From assembly GCA_038230775.1 (NCBI GenBank), contig JBBRMQ010000121.1:1-12453 (forward strand): 12,453 nucleotides of DNA, written 5' to 3'. This document shows, in pieces, positions 5,979-11,973 of this stretch. Numbering within the stretch: the first letter of the stretch is position 1; every line of letters begins with the position of its first letter. The stretch is from JBBRMQ01 sp038230775. GTDB taxonomy: Bacteria; Acidobacteriota; Thermoanaerobaculia; Gp7-AA8. Made by a program: the position numbers and the translations under genes. The notes under the pieces were generated by a model. It was not told the DNA's origin. It saw only the letters and a list, made by a program, of their open reading frames with translations, and did not search any database.

Positions 5979-7606
5979 CAGCGCGCGATTGTATACGCCA
6001 CGTAATGGCCACTTTGCGCGATGCGCACGCCGCGGTTCGCCTCGATCAGCGCGCGGTTCTTCGCATCGTTGTCTCGCGCAATGACGATGCGCGGCCGCGA
6101 ATGGTCGAACACCGCGCCAATGCTGACGGTCGATCGCAGGTTGGACGCGCCTGCGAACTGCGCGTAATGCCGGATCAGATAGTTACTCGTGAACTCCTCG
6201 GCATCCGGCGAGACGACGACGATCGGGCGCTCGAGGTAGAACGCCATGGAGCCGGTGAAGGCCTCGATACCGACGATCTCCGTGGCCGGCGTAACGGCGG
6301 GCCTGATCGCCATGGCCAACGCTTTTTCCGAGCGTCGCGTCGCCAGCGCCTGCATGACGCCATTCGTCGCGAGCGGAATGATGAGGATCGGGACGCTCAA
6401 CGCGATCACGGCGTACTCGCGGCGCCACAACGCGACGCCGCCGCCGATGATCGCGGCGATCCCGATGACGATCGCGGCCTCGCGCGCCTGCGAGGCGAAC
6501 TCCGCGCGCAGATGCACGAGCGGTGCGGCGATGACGAGGAGCGCTCCGAAAACGGCCACCGCGATGGCGCCGGCCCTCGCCATGCGCTCGTTCCATCGGC
6601 TGGCAACAAACAGCGCGATCGCGGGCATGAGCGGCAGGATGTACTGCGGCCGCTTTGACTGCGAGATCGAGAAGAAGAGGAAGGGAACAAGGATCCAGAG
6701 AAGCAGAAAAATGCTCGTGCTGCGGCGGCGGGGGGATTCTGTGTGAGGACCGGCTTCAGCCGGTCGAACCCGTGACCGGCTGAAGCCGGTCCTCACACTC
6801 GTTGCGTCCGCCACCACAGGATTGCCTCCGAACAGGGCCGCCACGCTCCACGGAAACGCGCCGCCGATGAGATACGGGATGAAGTACCACGGCGGCCCCG
6901 TGCGCTTGAGCGCTTTCGTCGCCAGCCGCTGCACGGTCTCCGTGACCAGCACGTAATGCAGAAAATCGGGAACCGCCTGCTGCACGCCCCAGATCCACGG
7001 CGCGATGATTACGATGAAAAGCAGAAGTCCCTTCCATGACCAGAGCGAACGAAATCGCTTTTGCCAGATCGCGTACGGAAGCGCGACGAGCAGCGGCAGC
7101 GCAATCGCGACCGGACCCTTCGTCAGCACGCCGAACGCGATCGCGGCCCACGCAATCGCCGGCGCCTCGAGGTAGAACGCGATGATCGCCGCTGTCACGA
7201 AGAACGACAGCGCGCTGTCGAAGATGACGGTCCTGGCGAACGCCATCGTCAGCGGCATTGCCAGAAAGACGATCGTCGTCACGTACGGATCGATGTCGAC
7301 CTTCCTCGCGAACCAGGCGATCAGCGCCGCGGTCAGAAGCGTGAAGAGGAATGCCGGCAGCCGCGCGGCGAGCTCCGTGGGCCCGAGGATCTCCATCACC
7401 GCCCCTTCCGATGCGAAGTACACGATCGGCTTGTCGAGGTACGGCAGGCCATCGATGTGCGGCAGCACGTAGTCGTTCGTGACCGCCATCTCGCGTCCCA
7501 CTTCGCCGTTGCGCCCTTCGTCCGGATCCAGCAGCGGATAGCCGCCCAGGTGCATCGCGAGGGCTGCGGCGGCGACGAAGACCCAGGCGATGACGAAGTT
7601 CCGCAC
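5978..7606 (-). CDS. ArnT/PMT-like (GT39/GT83) membrane glycosyltransferase
   Basis: A 542-aa multi-pass membrane protein resembling ArnT and protein-O-mannosyltransferases, which move a sugar from a polyprenyl-phosphate carrier to lipid A, protein or another acceptor on the outer face of the inner membrane. After the first membrane helix comes LLDPDEGRNGEV (25-36), holding the acidic catalytic motif (D29/E30), then YLDKPIVYF (56-64), ARLPAF, and LTKGP (161-165). Several hydrophobic helices follow, with SKRPQYILPLMPAIAL (317-332) as in ArnT. The last 110 residues form a soluble, probably periplasmic, domain. Residues 270-289 come from an inserted palindrome lying in a loop between helices. 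The start is GTG with no ribosome site and a likely -10 only 7 nt upstream. It overlaps asnB by one base. The acceptor is unknown. Confidence 0.88.
   Translation of the reverse strand: MRNFVIAWVFVAAAALAMHLGGYPLLDPDEGRNGEVGREMAVTNDYVLPHIDGLPYLDKPIVYFASEGAVMEILGPTELAARLPAFLFTLLTAALIAWFARKVDIDPYVTTIVFLAMPLTMAFARTVIFDSALSFFVTAAIIAFYLEAPAIAWAAIAFGVLTKGPVAIALPLLVALPYAIWQKRFRSLWSWKGLLLFIVIIAPWIWGVQQAVPDFLHYVLVTETVQRLATKALKRTGPPWYFIPYLIGGAFPWSVAALFGGNPVVADATSVRTGFSRSRVRPAEAGPHTESPRRRSTSIFLLLWILVPFLFFSISQSKRPQYILPLMPAIALFVASRWNERMARAGAIAVAVFGALLVIAAPLVHLRAEFASQAREAAIVIGIAAIIGGGVALWRREYAVIALSVPILIIPLATNGVMQALATRRSEKALAMAIRPAVTPATEIVGIEAFTGSMAFYLERPIVVVSPDAEEFTSNYLIRHYAQFAGASNLRSTVSIGAVFDHSRPRIVIARDNDAKNRALIEANRGVRIAQSGHYVAYTIAR
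6741..6798. repeat. Perfect 25-bp-arm palindrome inside the glycosyltransferase gene
   Basis: Bases 6741-6765 and 6774-6798 are exact reverse complements around an 8-base loop. The core is GACCGGCTTCAGCCGGTC, itself nearly palindromic. On the minus strand it encodes about residues 270-289 (VRTGFSRSR and VRPAEAGPHT) of the glycosyltransferase without breaking the frame. Peptides of this 'VR-GFSR / VRPAEAGPHT / VRLKPDTT' style are, from general knowledge, products of mobile palindromes in Acidobacteriota-like genomes. The mRNA would form a very stable hairpin within the coding region. Confidence 0.9.
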
Positions 7607-7613
7607 GGCGCTC

Positions 7614-7623
7614 AGGATAAACT
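7614..7623. promoter_or_regulatory. Overlapping back-to-back -10 elements (bidirectional promoter)
   Basis: The 26-bp gap 7607-7632 separates two divergent GTG starts. On the plus strand TAAACT (7618-7623) ends 9 nt before the peptidase GTG. On the minus strand TATCCT (7619 down to 7614) ends 7 nt before the glycosyltransferase GTG. The two hexamers share the same TA step at 7618-7619. Neither gene has a Shine-Dalgarno, so both mRNAs may be leaderless or nearly so. Any -35 contacts would fall inside the opposite coding sequence; none is strong. Confidence 0.45.
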
Positions 7624-7632
7624 CACGCTCTT

Positions 7633-9192
7633 GTGAAACGAACTGCTCTTCTCATCGCACTGATGCTTCCCGCCGCTGCGCAGCCGATCGCACCGAAGGC
7701 GATCGAGGCGCACATGCGCTTTCTGGCCGACGATCTCCTCGAAGGCCGCGAGACCGGAAGCCGTGGCTACGACATCGCCGCCGACTACGTATCCGCGCAA
7801 TTCGAAGCGGCCGGTCTGAAGACGTCGTTGCAGCCGATCGCCTTTCGATCGGCGCAAGTGACGTCGCAATCGATGTCGATCAACGGCGTCGCGCTGACCG
7901 CGAAAAAGGATTTCGTTCTCACTCCTTCGTTCGCCGAGCCGGGCGTCGACGTCACGGCGCCGGTCGCGCTCGCCGGCTACGGAATCGTTGCGCCCGAGGT
8001 GCATCACGACGACTACCGCATGGTGGATGTGCGAGGCAAGATCGTCATCGTGCTGTCGGGCGCGCCGGCGTCGTTCGGGATCGATCCTCGCGCGTACTAC
8101 TCCGGCACCTCGTACAAGATGCGCGTCGCCGCCGAGCACGGCGCGGTCGGAATGCTGCTGCTCAACTCGCGCACGGACGAGCGGCGCGTCCCATTCGAGC
8201 GGCGCGTGGAGCAGGATAGCGGCGCGTCTTCGATGCGCTATCTCGATGAAACAGGGAAGCCCGTGGATCTGACGTCGATCCGCGTGTTCGGACGCATCAG
8301 CCATGACACCGCCGGACAGTTGCTCGCCGATGCGGACATCAGCGTCGACACCATGCTTCGCGAGGCGGAGCAGAACACGACGTACTCGCTTCTGCTCAAG
8401 CCTTCGGTGGCCCTCCACGTGACGTCGGCGCTCGCCGATGCGAAAAGCGCGAATGTCGTCGGCATTCTCCGCGGCTCCGACTCGAAATTGCGTTCCGAAT
8501 ACGTCGTCGCCTCCGCCCACCTCGATCACCTCGGCAACCATCCGAAGGCTGGAACGACGGACACGATCTACAACGGCGCGCAGGACAACGCGTCAGGGAT
8601 CGCCTGCCTCATCGAGATCGCGCGCACGCTGGCGAAGAATCCGCCACGCCGCTCGGTGATCTTCGTCGCGTTCACCGGCGAGGAGAAAGGCGAACAAGGC
8701 TCGCGCTACTTTGCGCGCAACCCGACGGTCGCGAAGCGCGCCGTGGTTGCCGACATCAACATGGACATGCCGCTCATGCTCTATCCGCTTCGCGATCTCA
8801 TCGCACTCGGTGGAGAGCACTCGGCCCTCGGCACACTCGCGCAACGCGCAGCGGCCGCAGAAAAACTCGGCATCGAGCCCGACCCGCTGCCGGAGGAAGT
8901 GCGCTTCATCCGCAGCGATCAATTCTCGTTCGTGCAGGAAGGCGTTCCCGCGATTCATCTGAAGAGCGGCAGCAGCTCCGACGAATCGGTCGACGCGAAA
9001 GGGGTCACGCGCCAGTGGCTGCGAACGATCTATCACTCCCCTGCCGACGACATGTCGCAACACCTCGACTTCGGCGCCGGAGCGAAATACGCCGGCACGA
9101 CGCTGCGTCTGGTGCGCGCGGTCGCCGATGCACCGGAGCGCGTCCAGTGGAAGCGTGGCGATTTCTTCGGGCAGTTGTTCGCCCGGAAATGA
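7633..9192 (+). CDS. Exported M28 family zinc metallopeptidase with PA domain
   Basis: A 519-aa secreted peptidase, probably an aminopeptidase of the M28 family acting on peptides outside the cytoplasm. A signal peptide is present (MKRTALLIALMLPAAAQ, cleavage near 16-17). A protease-associated (PA)-like segment is inserted at about 105-260 (LAGYGIVAPE, KIVIVLSG, GAVGMLLLNS). The co-catalytic zinc residues are H296 and the supporting D298 (SAHLDHLG), D318 (AQDNASG), the general base E350 and ligand E351 (FTGEEKG), D378 (NMDMP) and H468 (IYHSPADD); all are present. GTG is the only start that preserves the signal peptide, and it lies 26 bp from the divergent glycosyltransferase start. The stop overlaps the next start (ATGA, 9189-9192). 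Specificity cannot be read from sequence. Confidence 0.92.
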   Translation: MKRTALLIALMLPAAAQPIAPKAIEAHMRFLADDLLEGRETGSRGYDIAADYVSAQFEAAGLKTSLQPIAFRSAQVTSQSMSINGVALTAKKDFVLTPSFAEPGVDVTAPVALAGYGIVAPEVHHDDYRMVDVRGKIVIVLSGAPASFGIDPRAYYSGTSYKMRVAAEHGAVGMLLLNSRTDERRVPFERRVEQDSGASSMRYLDETGKPVDLTSIRVFGRISHDTAGQLLADADISVDTMLREAEQNTTYSLLLKPSVALHVTSALADAKSANVVGILRGSDSKLRSEYVVASAHLDHLGNHPKAGTTDTIYNGAQDNASGIACLIEIARTLAKNPPRRSVIFVAFTGEEKGEQGSRYFARNPTVAKRAVVADINMDMPLMLYPLRDLIALGGEHSALGTLAQRAAAAEKLGIEPDPLPEEVRFIRSDQFSFVQEGVPAIHLKSGSSSDESVDAKGVTRQWLRTIYHSPADDMSQHLDFGAGAKYAGTTLRLVRAVADAPERVQWKRGDFFGQLFARK

Positions 9193-9899
9193 CTCCACGG
9201 CGCGTCGTATCGCTCGTTCCGTCGCTGACGGAAACGCTCTTCGAGATCGGCGCCGGCGACGCGGTCGTGGGCATCACCGATTACTGCATCTTCCCACCCG
9301 ATCTCCCGCTGCCACGCCTCGGCGGCACGAAGAATCCATCGATCGAGGGCATCCGCGCGTTGCGACCGGACCTCGTGTACATGAATTACGAGGAGAACCT
9401 GAAGCGCCACGCGGACGAGATCGCGGAGTTCGCGCCGGTGTCCGCATCGGAACCGAAGAGCGTGGCCGATGTGATCGAGCTGATCACGAGGTTAGGTCAG
9501 ACTCACAGCTGCGAGGCGCGCGCGGCGGAGATCAACGCCGATTTGATCCCGGTCCGCGACCGGCGACCCGCGACCACCTTTTCCTTCCTCGTTCCCATCT
9601 GGAAGAAACCATGGATGTGGTGCGGCGGCGACACGTACGTCTCCAACCTCGTCGAAAGCGTTGGCGGTCGCAATCTCCTCGGTCATCAGAAGCGCTATCC
9701 GACGATGGACCTCGAATGCGCGCTCGCGCTGCAGCCGGACATCATCTTCCTGCCCGACGAGCCGTATGGGTTCACGGAGGATGACGCGGCGACCATCGAC
9801 GGGCCGCGCGTGGTTGGCCCGTTTCCGGGACATCTCTTCACGTGGCACGGCGCGCGGACGCGCGAGGGACTGCGCTTCCTGCGGTCGGTCCTGTCCTGA
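9189..9899 (+). CDS. BtuF/FepB-like helical-backbone metal receptor without signal peptide
   Basis: A 236-aa protein of the periplasmic binding protein class that in transport systems binds vitamin B12, haem or siderophores. Family marks are VVSLVPSLTETLFEIGAGD (6-24), VVGITDYC (26-33), RLGGTKNPSIEGIRALRPD (43-61), IWKKPWMWCGGDTYV (137-151) and the C-terminal FTWHGARTREGLRFL (217-231). It starts directly at the first fold strand, so it has no signal peptide or lipobox and should stay in the cytoplasm; no permease or ATPase gene is adjacent. Signal-less relatives of this length are known, but their role is unclear to me. Residues 123-130 (RDRRPATT) come from an inserted RPAT repeat in a linker. 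The ATGA overlap with the peptidase fixes the start. The last 62 bp overlap the TetR gene tail to tail. Confidence 0.82.
   Translation: MTPRRVVSLVPSLTETLFEIGAGDAVVGITDYCIFPPDLPLPRLGGTKNPSIEGIRALRPDLVYMNYEENLKRHADEIAEFAPVSASEPKSVADVIELITRLGQTHSCEARAAEINADLIPVRDRRPATTFSFLVPIWKKPWMWCGGDTYVSNLVESVGGRNLLGHQKRYPTMDLECALALQPDIIFLPDEPYGFTEDDAATIDGPRVVGPFPGHLFTWHGARTREGLRFLRSVLS
9552..9575 (+). repeat. RPAT-coding micro-repeat inside the BtuF-like gene
   Basis: Three back-to-back heptamers (CGCGACC, GGCGACC, CGCGACC) occupy 9555-9575 and encode RDRRPAT in the linker before the second lobe. The word GACCCGCGACC at 9565-9575 is identical to 2580-2590 at the helicase C-terminus and is read in the same frame. 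Confidence 0.5.
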
Positions 9900-10629
9900 G
9901 TTGCAGCAGCGCGGCGAGCTCATCGAGGAAACGGAGTTGTCCGGCTATGAATGCGGGATCGAGCGGCGACGAGCCGGCGATGAATTGCGTGAATTGGGGA
10001 AGAAGCAGCGGAAACATCACGATCGCCACCAGTGCCAGCTGCAGATGGGCGGCCGGCAACGCCGCGTCGAGAACACCGACGTCCTGCGCCTCGCGAATCT
10101 GATCGACCGCGGACTGCCAGAACGCCCGGCGCTCGCCCGACGCGATGGGCGGCTTCGGGGCTGCGAGCGCCTCCAGCAGCGAGGCGCGGATCCACGCCGG
10201 ATTTCGCAGCATCAATTCCTGCCAGTACGCGAACGAGGCGCCGAGGTCGGGCGGGGTCTCGGCGGCGTGGTGCTGAAGACGCGTCAGGTTGCTGCTGAGT
10301 AGCTGGCGGTAGAGCGCGTCTTTGCTCCCGAAGTAGTGATACAGCATGCGCTTGTTCACTCCGGCGGCGCGCACGATGCGGTCGACTCGCGCGCCCTGGA
10401 AGCCGTGACGGAGAAACTCGACCGCCGCCGCGCGGAAGAGCCTCTCGCGAGTGGAAGACGCCGCCTCGACGGGCGGATCAGCCGCTCGCCAGCGGGCAGT
10501 CGCCGCATGACGCGCGCTTGCCGAACGCTCCTCATCCGAGAGTGCGCGTGCGCGCGCCCGACCTCCCCTAAGGCCGCCGCTTCTCCCCAACAAGACCGCG
10601 GCTTCATGTTTGCCTGAGCGCTTACGCAT
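9838..10629 (-). CDS. TetR family regulator with basic GG-rich N-terminal extension
   Basis: A 263-aa transcription factor, longer than a usual TetR (about 190-220). The DNA-binding domain is at about 60-106 (TRERLFRAAAVEFLRHGF, then VDRIVRAAGVNKRMLYHYFGSKDALY), a clear TetR helix-turn-helix. The C-terminal part is helical ligand/dimer domain of uncertain ligand. Before the helix-turn-helix lies a basic segment (15-47) with GRSGGLRGGRARAR, LSDEERSASARHAATARW, like a small motif seen in various bacterial proteins. I start it at the ATG at 10629: a longer frame to 10707 would begin inside the divergent CPBP gene and translate the AT-rich promoter region. A TGA-TATTCT extended -10 lies upstream. 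The last 62 bp are antisense to the BtuF-like gene end. It probably represses itself and the divergent CPBP gene. Confidence 0.85.
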   Translation of the reverse strand: MRKRSGKHEAAVLLGRSGGLRGGRARARALSDEERSASARHAATARWRAADPPVEAASSTRERLFRAAAVEFLRHGFQGARVDRIVRAAGVNKRMLYHYFGSKDALYRQLLSSNLTRLQHHAAETPPDLGASFAYWQELMLRNPAWIRASLLEALAAPKPPIASGERRAFWQSAVDQIREAQDVGVLDAALPAAHLQLALVAIVMFPLLLPQFTQFIAGSSPLDPAFIAGQLRFLDELAALLQLRTGPTAGSAVPRASARRAT

Positions 10630-10645
10630 TGCAGTTATGACGCTT

Positions 10646-10654
10646 AGAATATCA
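10646..10654 (-). promoter_or_regulatory. Candidate extended -10 for the TetR gene
   Basis: On the minus strand TGATATTCT (10654 down to 10646) matches an extended -10 (TGn-TANNNT). It ends 16 nt before the ATG at 10629, which predicts a 5' leader of about 10 nt. No clear Shine-Dalgarno precedes the ATG. Confidence 0.4.
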
Positions 10655-10656
10655 GA

Positions 10657-10668
10657 ACATTGAAATGT
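10657..10668. promoter_or_regulatory. 12-bp palindrome in the TetR/CPBP divergent gap
   Basis: ACATT-GA-AATGT: perfect 5-bp arms around a 2-bp centre, in the only AT-rich region of this part of the window. Its place between two divergent starts makes it a possible operator half of a regulator site. Confidence 0.35.
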
Positions 10669-10669
10669 A

Positions 10670-10685
10670 GTAACCGTATAGTTAC
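10670..10685. promoter_or_regulatory. Candidate TetR operator over the CPBP promoter
   Basis: GTAAC-CGTATA-GTTAC is an inverted repeat with perfect 5-bp arms and a 6-bp centre, a size usual for TetR-type operators. It covers the TATAGT -10 candidate of the CPBP gene and ends 3 bp before its ATG, so a bound regulator would block transcription. Confidence 0.45.
10677..10682 (+). promoter_or_regulatory. Candidate -10 element for the CPBP gene
   Basis: TATAGT ends 6 nt before the ATG at 10689; a start 7 nt downstream coincides with the A of ATG, so the mRNA may be leaderless. At 17-bp spacing stands AGAACA (10654-10659), a weak -35 with the ACA half of the consensus. Confidence 0.4.
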
Positions 10686-10688
10686 ACC

Positions 10689-11336
10689 ATGCTACCGGTA
10701 GCTTCAACGCGACACACTCTCATCTTCCTCGGCATCTTCGCACTCCTGTTCGTCGCGGGACTTCGCTCGGCGCGGGCCACTCCGGCGGCGCAGGTAACCG
10801 ACCACCTGACGATCTATGCGGGACTCATCGCCATGCAGGGCCTGCTTCTGTTCTTCGTGAAGCGCGGGATCGGGGCGAAAGGCTACCGGCTGAGGGATCT
10901 CGCGGGTCCGTCGCGGAATCCGGCGCTCGACGTCGCGCTCGGCGTCGCGTTCGCGGTGGTGATGCGCTTCGTGTTCATCGCCATTCGTGCGCGCATGGGT
11001 GTGATGGCCGACCACACATCCGCGCTCCTGCCGCGCGGGGCTCTGGAGGCAGGTTCATGGATCGTCGTGTCGATCGCGGCGGGCGTCTGCGAGGAGATGG
11101 CGTTCCGCGGCTACCTGCAGCGGCAGTTCACGGCATACACCCGATCAGGGCTTCTGGCCGCGGTACTTCAGAGCGCTGTCTTCGCCGGCGGGCACGGATA
11201 TCAGGGGATCAAACCGGTCCTGTTGACGTTCGTCTTCGGGATCACCGCCACGGCGCTGGCGCGGTGGCGCGGCAATCTCCACGCGACGATGATCGGGCAT
11301 GCGCTAACCGATATCGCCGGCGGTTTGTGGCGATGA
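10689..11336 (+). CDS. CPBP family intramembrane glutamic/metallo-endopeptidase (Rce1/Abi type)
   Basis: A 215-aa membrane protein of the CPBP family (related to eukaryotic CAAX protease Rce1). Such proteases cut substrates within the membrane; bacterial roles include bacteriocin immunity and regulated proteolysis. The catalytic signature EExxxR is seen as E135-E136-x3-R140 (VCEEMAFRGYLQ), followed by motif 2 with H169 (FAGGHGYQG) and motif 3 with H204 and D208 (IGHALTD). Hydrophobic segments occur near 10-25, 42-57, 80-100, 121-133, 154-168 and 176-190. It starts 59 bp from the divergent TetR gene, with a candidate operator over its promoter, so induction by a TetR ligand is likely. Its stop is separated from the convergent hydrolase stop by one base. 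The substrate is unknown. Confidence 0.88.
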   Translation: MLPVASTRHTLIFLGIFALLFVAGLRSARATPAAQVTDHLTIYAGLIAMQGLLLFFVKRGIGAKGYRLRDLAGPSRNPALDVALGVAFAVVMRFVFIAIRARMGVMADHTSALLPRGALEAGSWIVVSIAAGVCEEMAFRGYLQRQFTAYTRSGLLAAVLQSAVFAGGHGYQGIKPVLLTFVFGITATALARWRGNLHATMIGHALTDIAGGLWR

Positions 11337-11337
11337 G

Positions 11338-11973
11338 TCAGCCTGCGATGACTTCCTCGGCCCAGGTCCGCATCGTCTCTTCCACCGCTTCGAGCTGCTT
11401 CGTGAAGAAGTGATCCGCGCTGGTGACGACCACGCTCTCCGCGTTTTTCATCCCCTGCACAATCGCGTCAAGCTTCTCGACATCGCCAAACTCGTCCTTG
11501 GTTCCGTGAAGAAAAAGCATCGGCTTCTCGCACGAACGCAGGTAGCCGAAGTCATACTTGTTCACGGGCGTTCCGATGAGAAACACGGCGTCGACTTCGG
11601 GCATCTCGCAAGCGACGCGTGACGCCACCCACGATCCAAACGAGAAGCCTCCGACGATGAGCTTCTTTCCCGGATGGCCGCGGCGCGCCCACTCGATCGC
11701 CGCGATCACGTCCTGCTGTTCCCCTTCGCCGTCATCGTGTTTTCCGCCGCTGCCGCCGACGCCGCGAAAGTTGAAGCGCAGCGTGGCGACGTTTGCGTTC
11801 TCCAGCCCGCGCGCGGCGCGGAACACGACTTTGTTGTGCAGCGTGCCTCCGCCTAACGGATGCGGATGGCAGACCACGGCCACCGCGGCGGGATCCTGCA
11901 GCTCGCGATACAGCGCCTCGAGCCTTCCGGCCGGGCCGTAGATGTCGACGTGACGCAGCGGCTTGCCGTTCAT
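11338..11973 (-). CDS. Alpha/beta hydrolase (dienelactone hydrolase-like)
   Basis: A 211-aa cytoplasmic serine hydrolase. The fold is shown by VAVVCHPHPLGGGTLHNKVV (31-50), then LRFNFRGVGGSGG (65-77) and the nucleophile elbow GGFSFGS (108-114) with S111. The acid is probably D160 (LHGTKDE) and the base H188 (SADHFF), giving a complete triad in the normal order. Close relatives are short hydrolases of unknown substrate. The start is the ATG at 11973: it overlaps the Rieske stop as ATGA and has GAGG 6 nt upstream. A longer reading to 12219 exists only as the antisense/alternate frame of the Rieske gene. It is the last gene of a three-gene minus-strand unit after the AmmeMemoRadiSam enzyme and the Rieske protein. 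Confidence 0.88.
   Translation of the reverse strand: MNGKPLRHVDIYGPAGRLEALYRELQDPAAVAVVCHPHPLGGGTLHNKVVFRAARGLENANVATLRFNFRGVGGSGGKHDDGEGEQQDVIAAIEWARRGHPGKKLIVGGFSFGSWVASRVACEMPEVDAVFLIGTPVNKYDFGYLRSCEKPMLFLHGTKDEFGDVEKLDAIVQGMKNAESVVVTSADHFFTKQLEAVEETMRTWAEEVIAG

Noticed and set aside
5043..6005. 320-codon open frame on the plus strand
   Set aside because: It is antisense to asnB, which carries all catalytic motifs; the translation is Arg/Ala-rich with no recognisable domain.
10630..10707. Upstream extension of the TetR gene by 26 codons
   Set aside because: It would begin inside the divergent CPBP coding sequence and translate the AT-rich promoter and palindromes; the ATG at 10629 is a better start.
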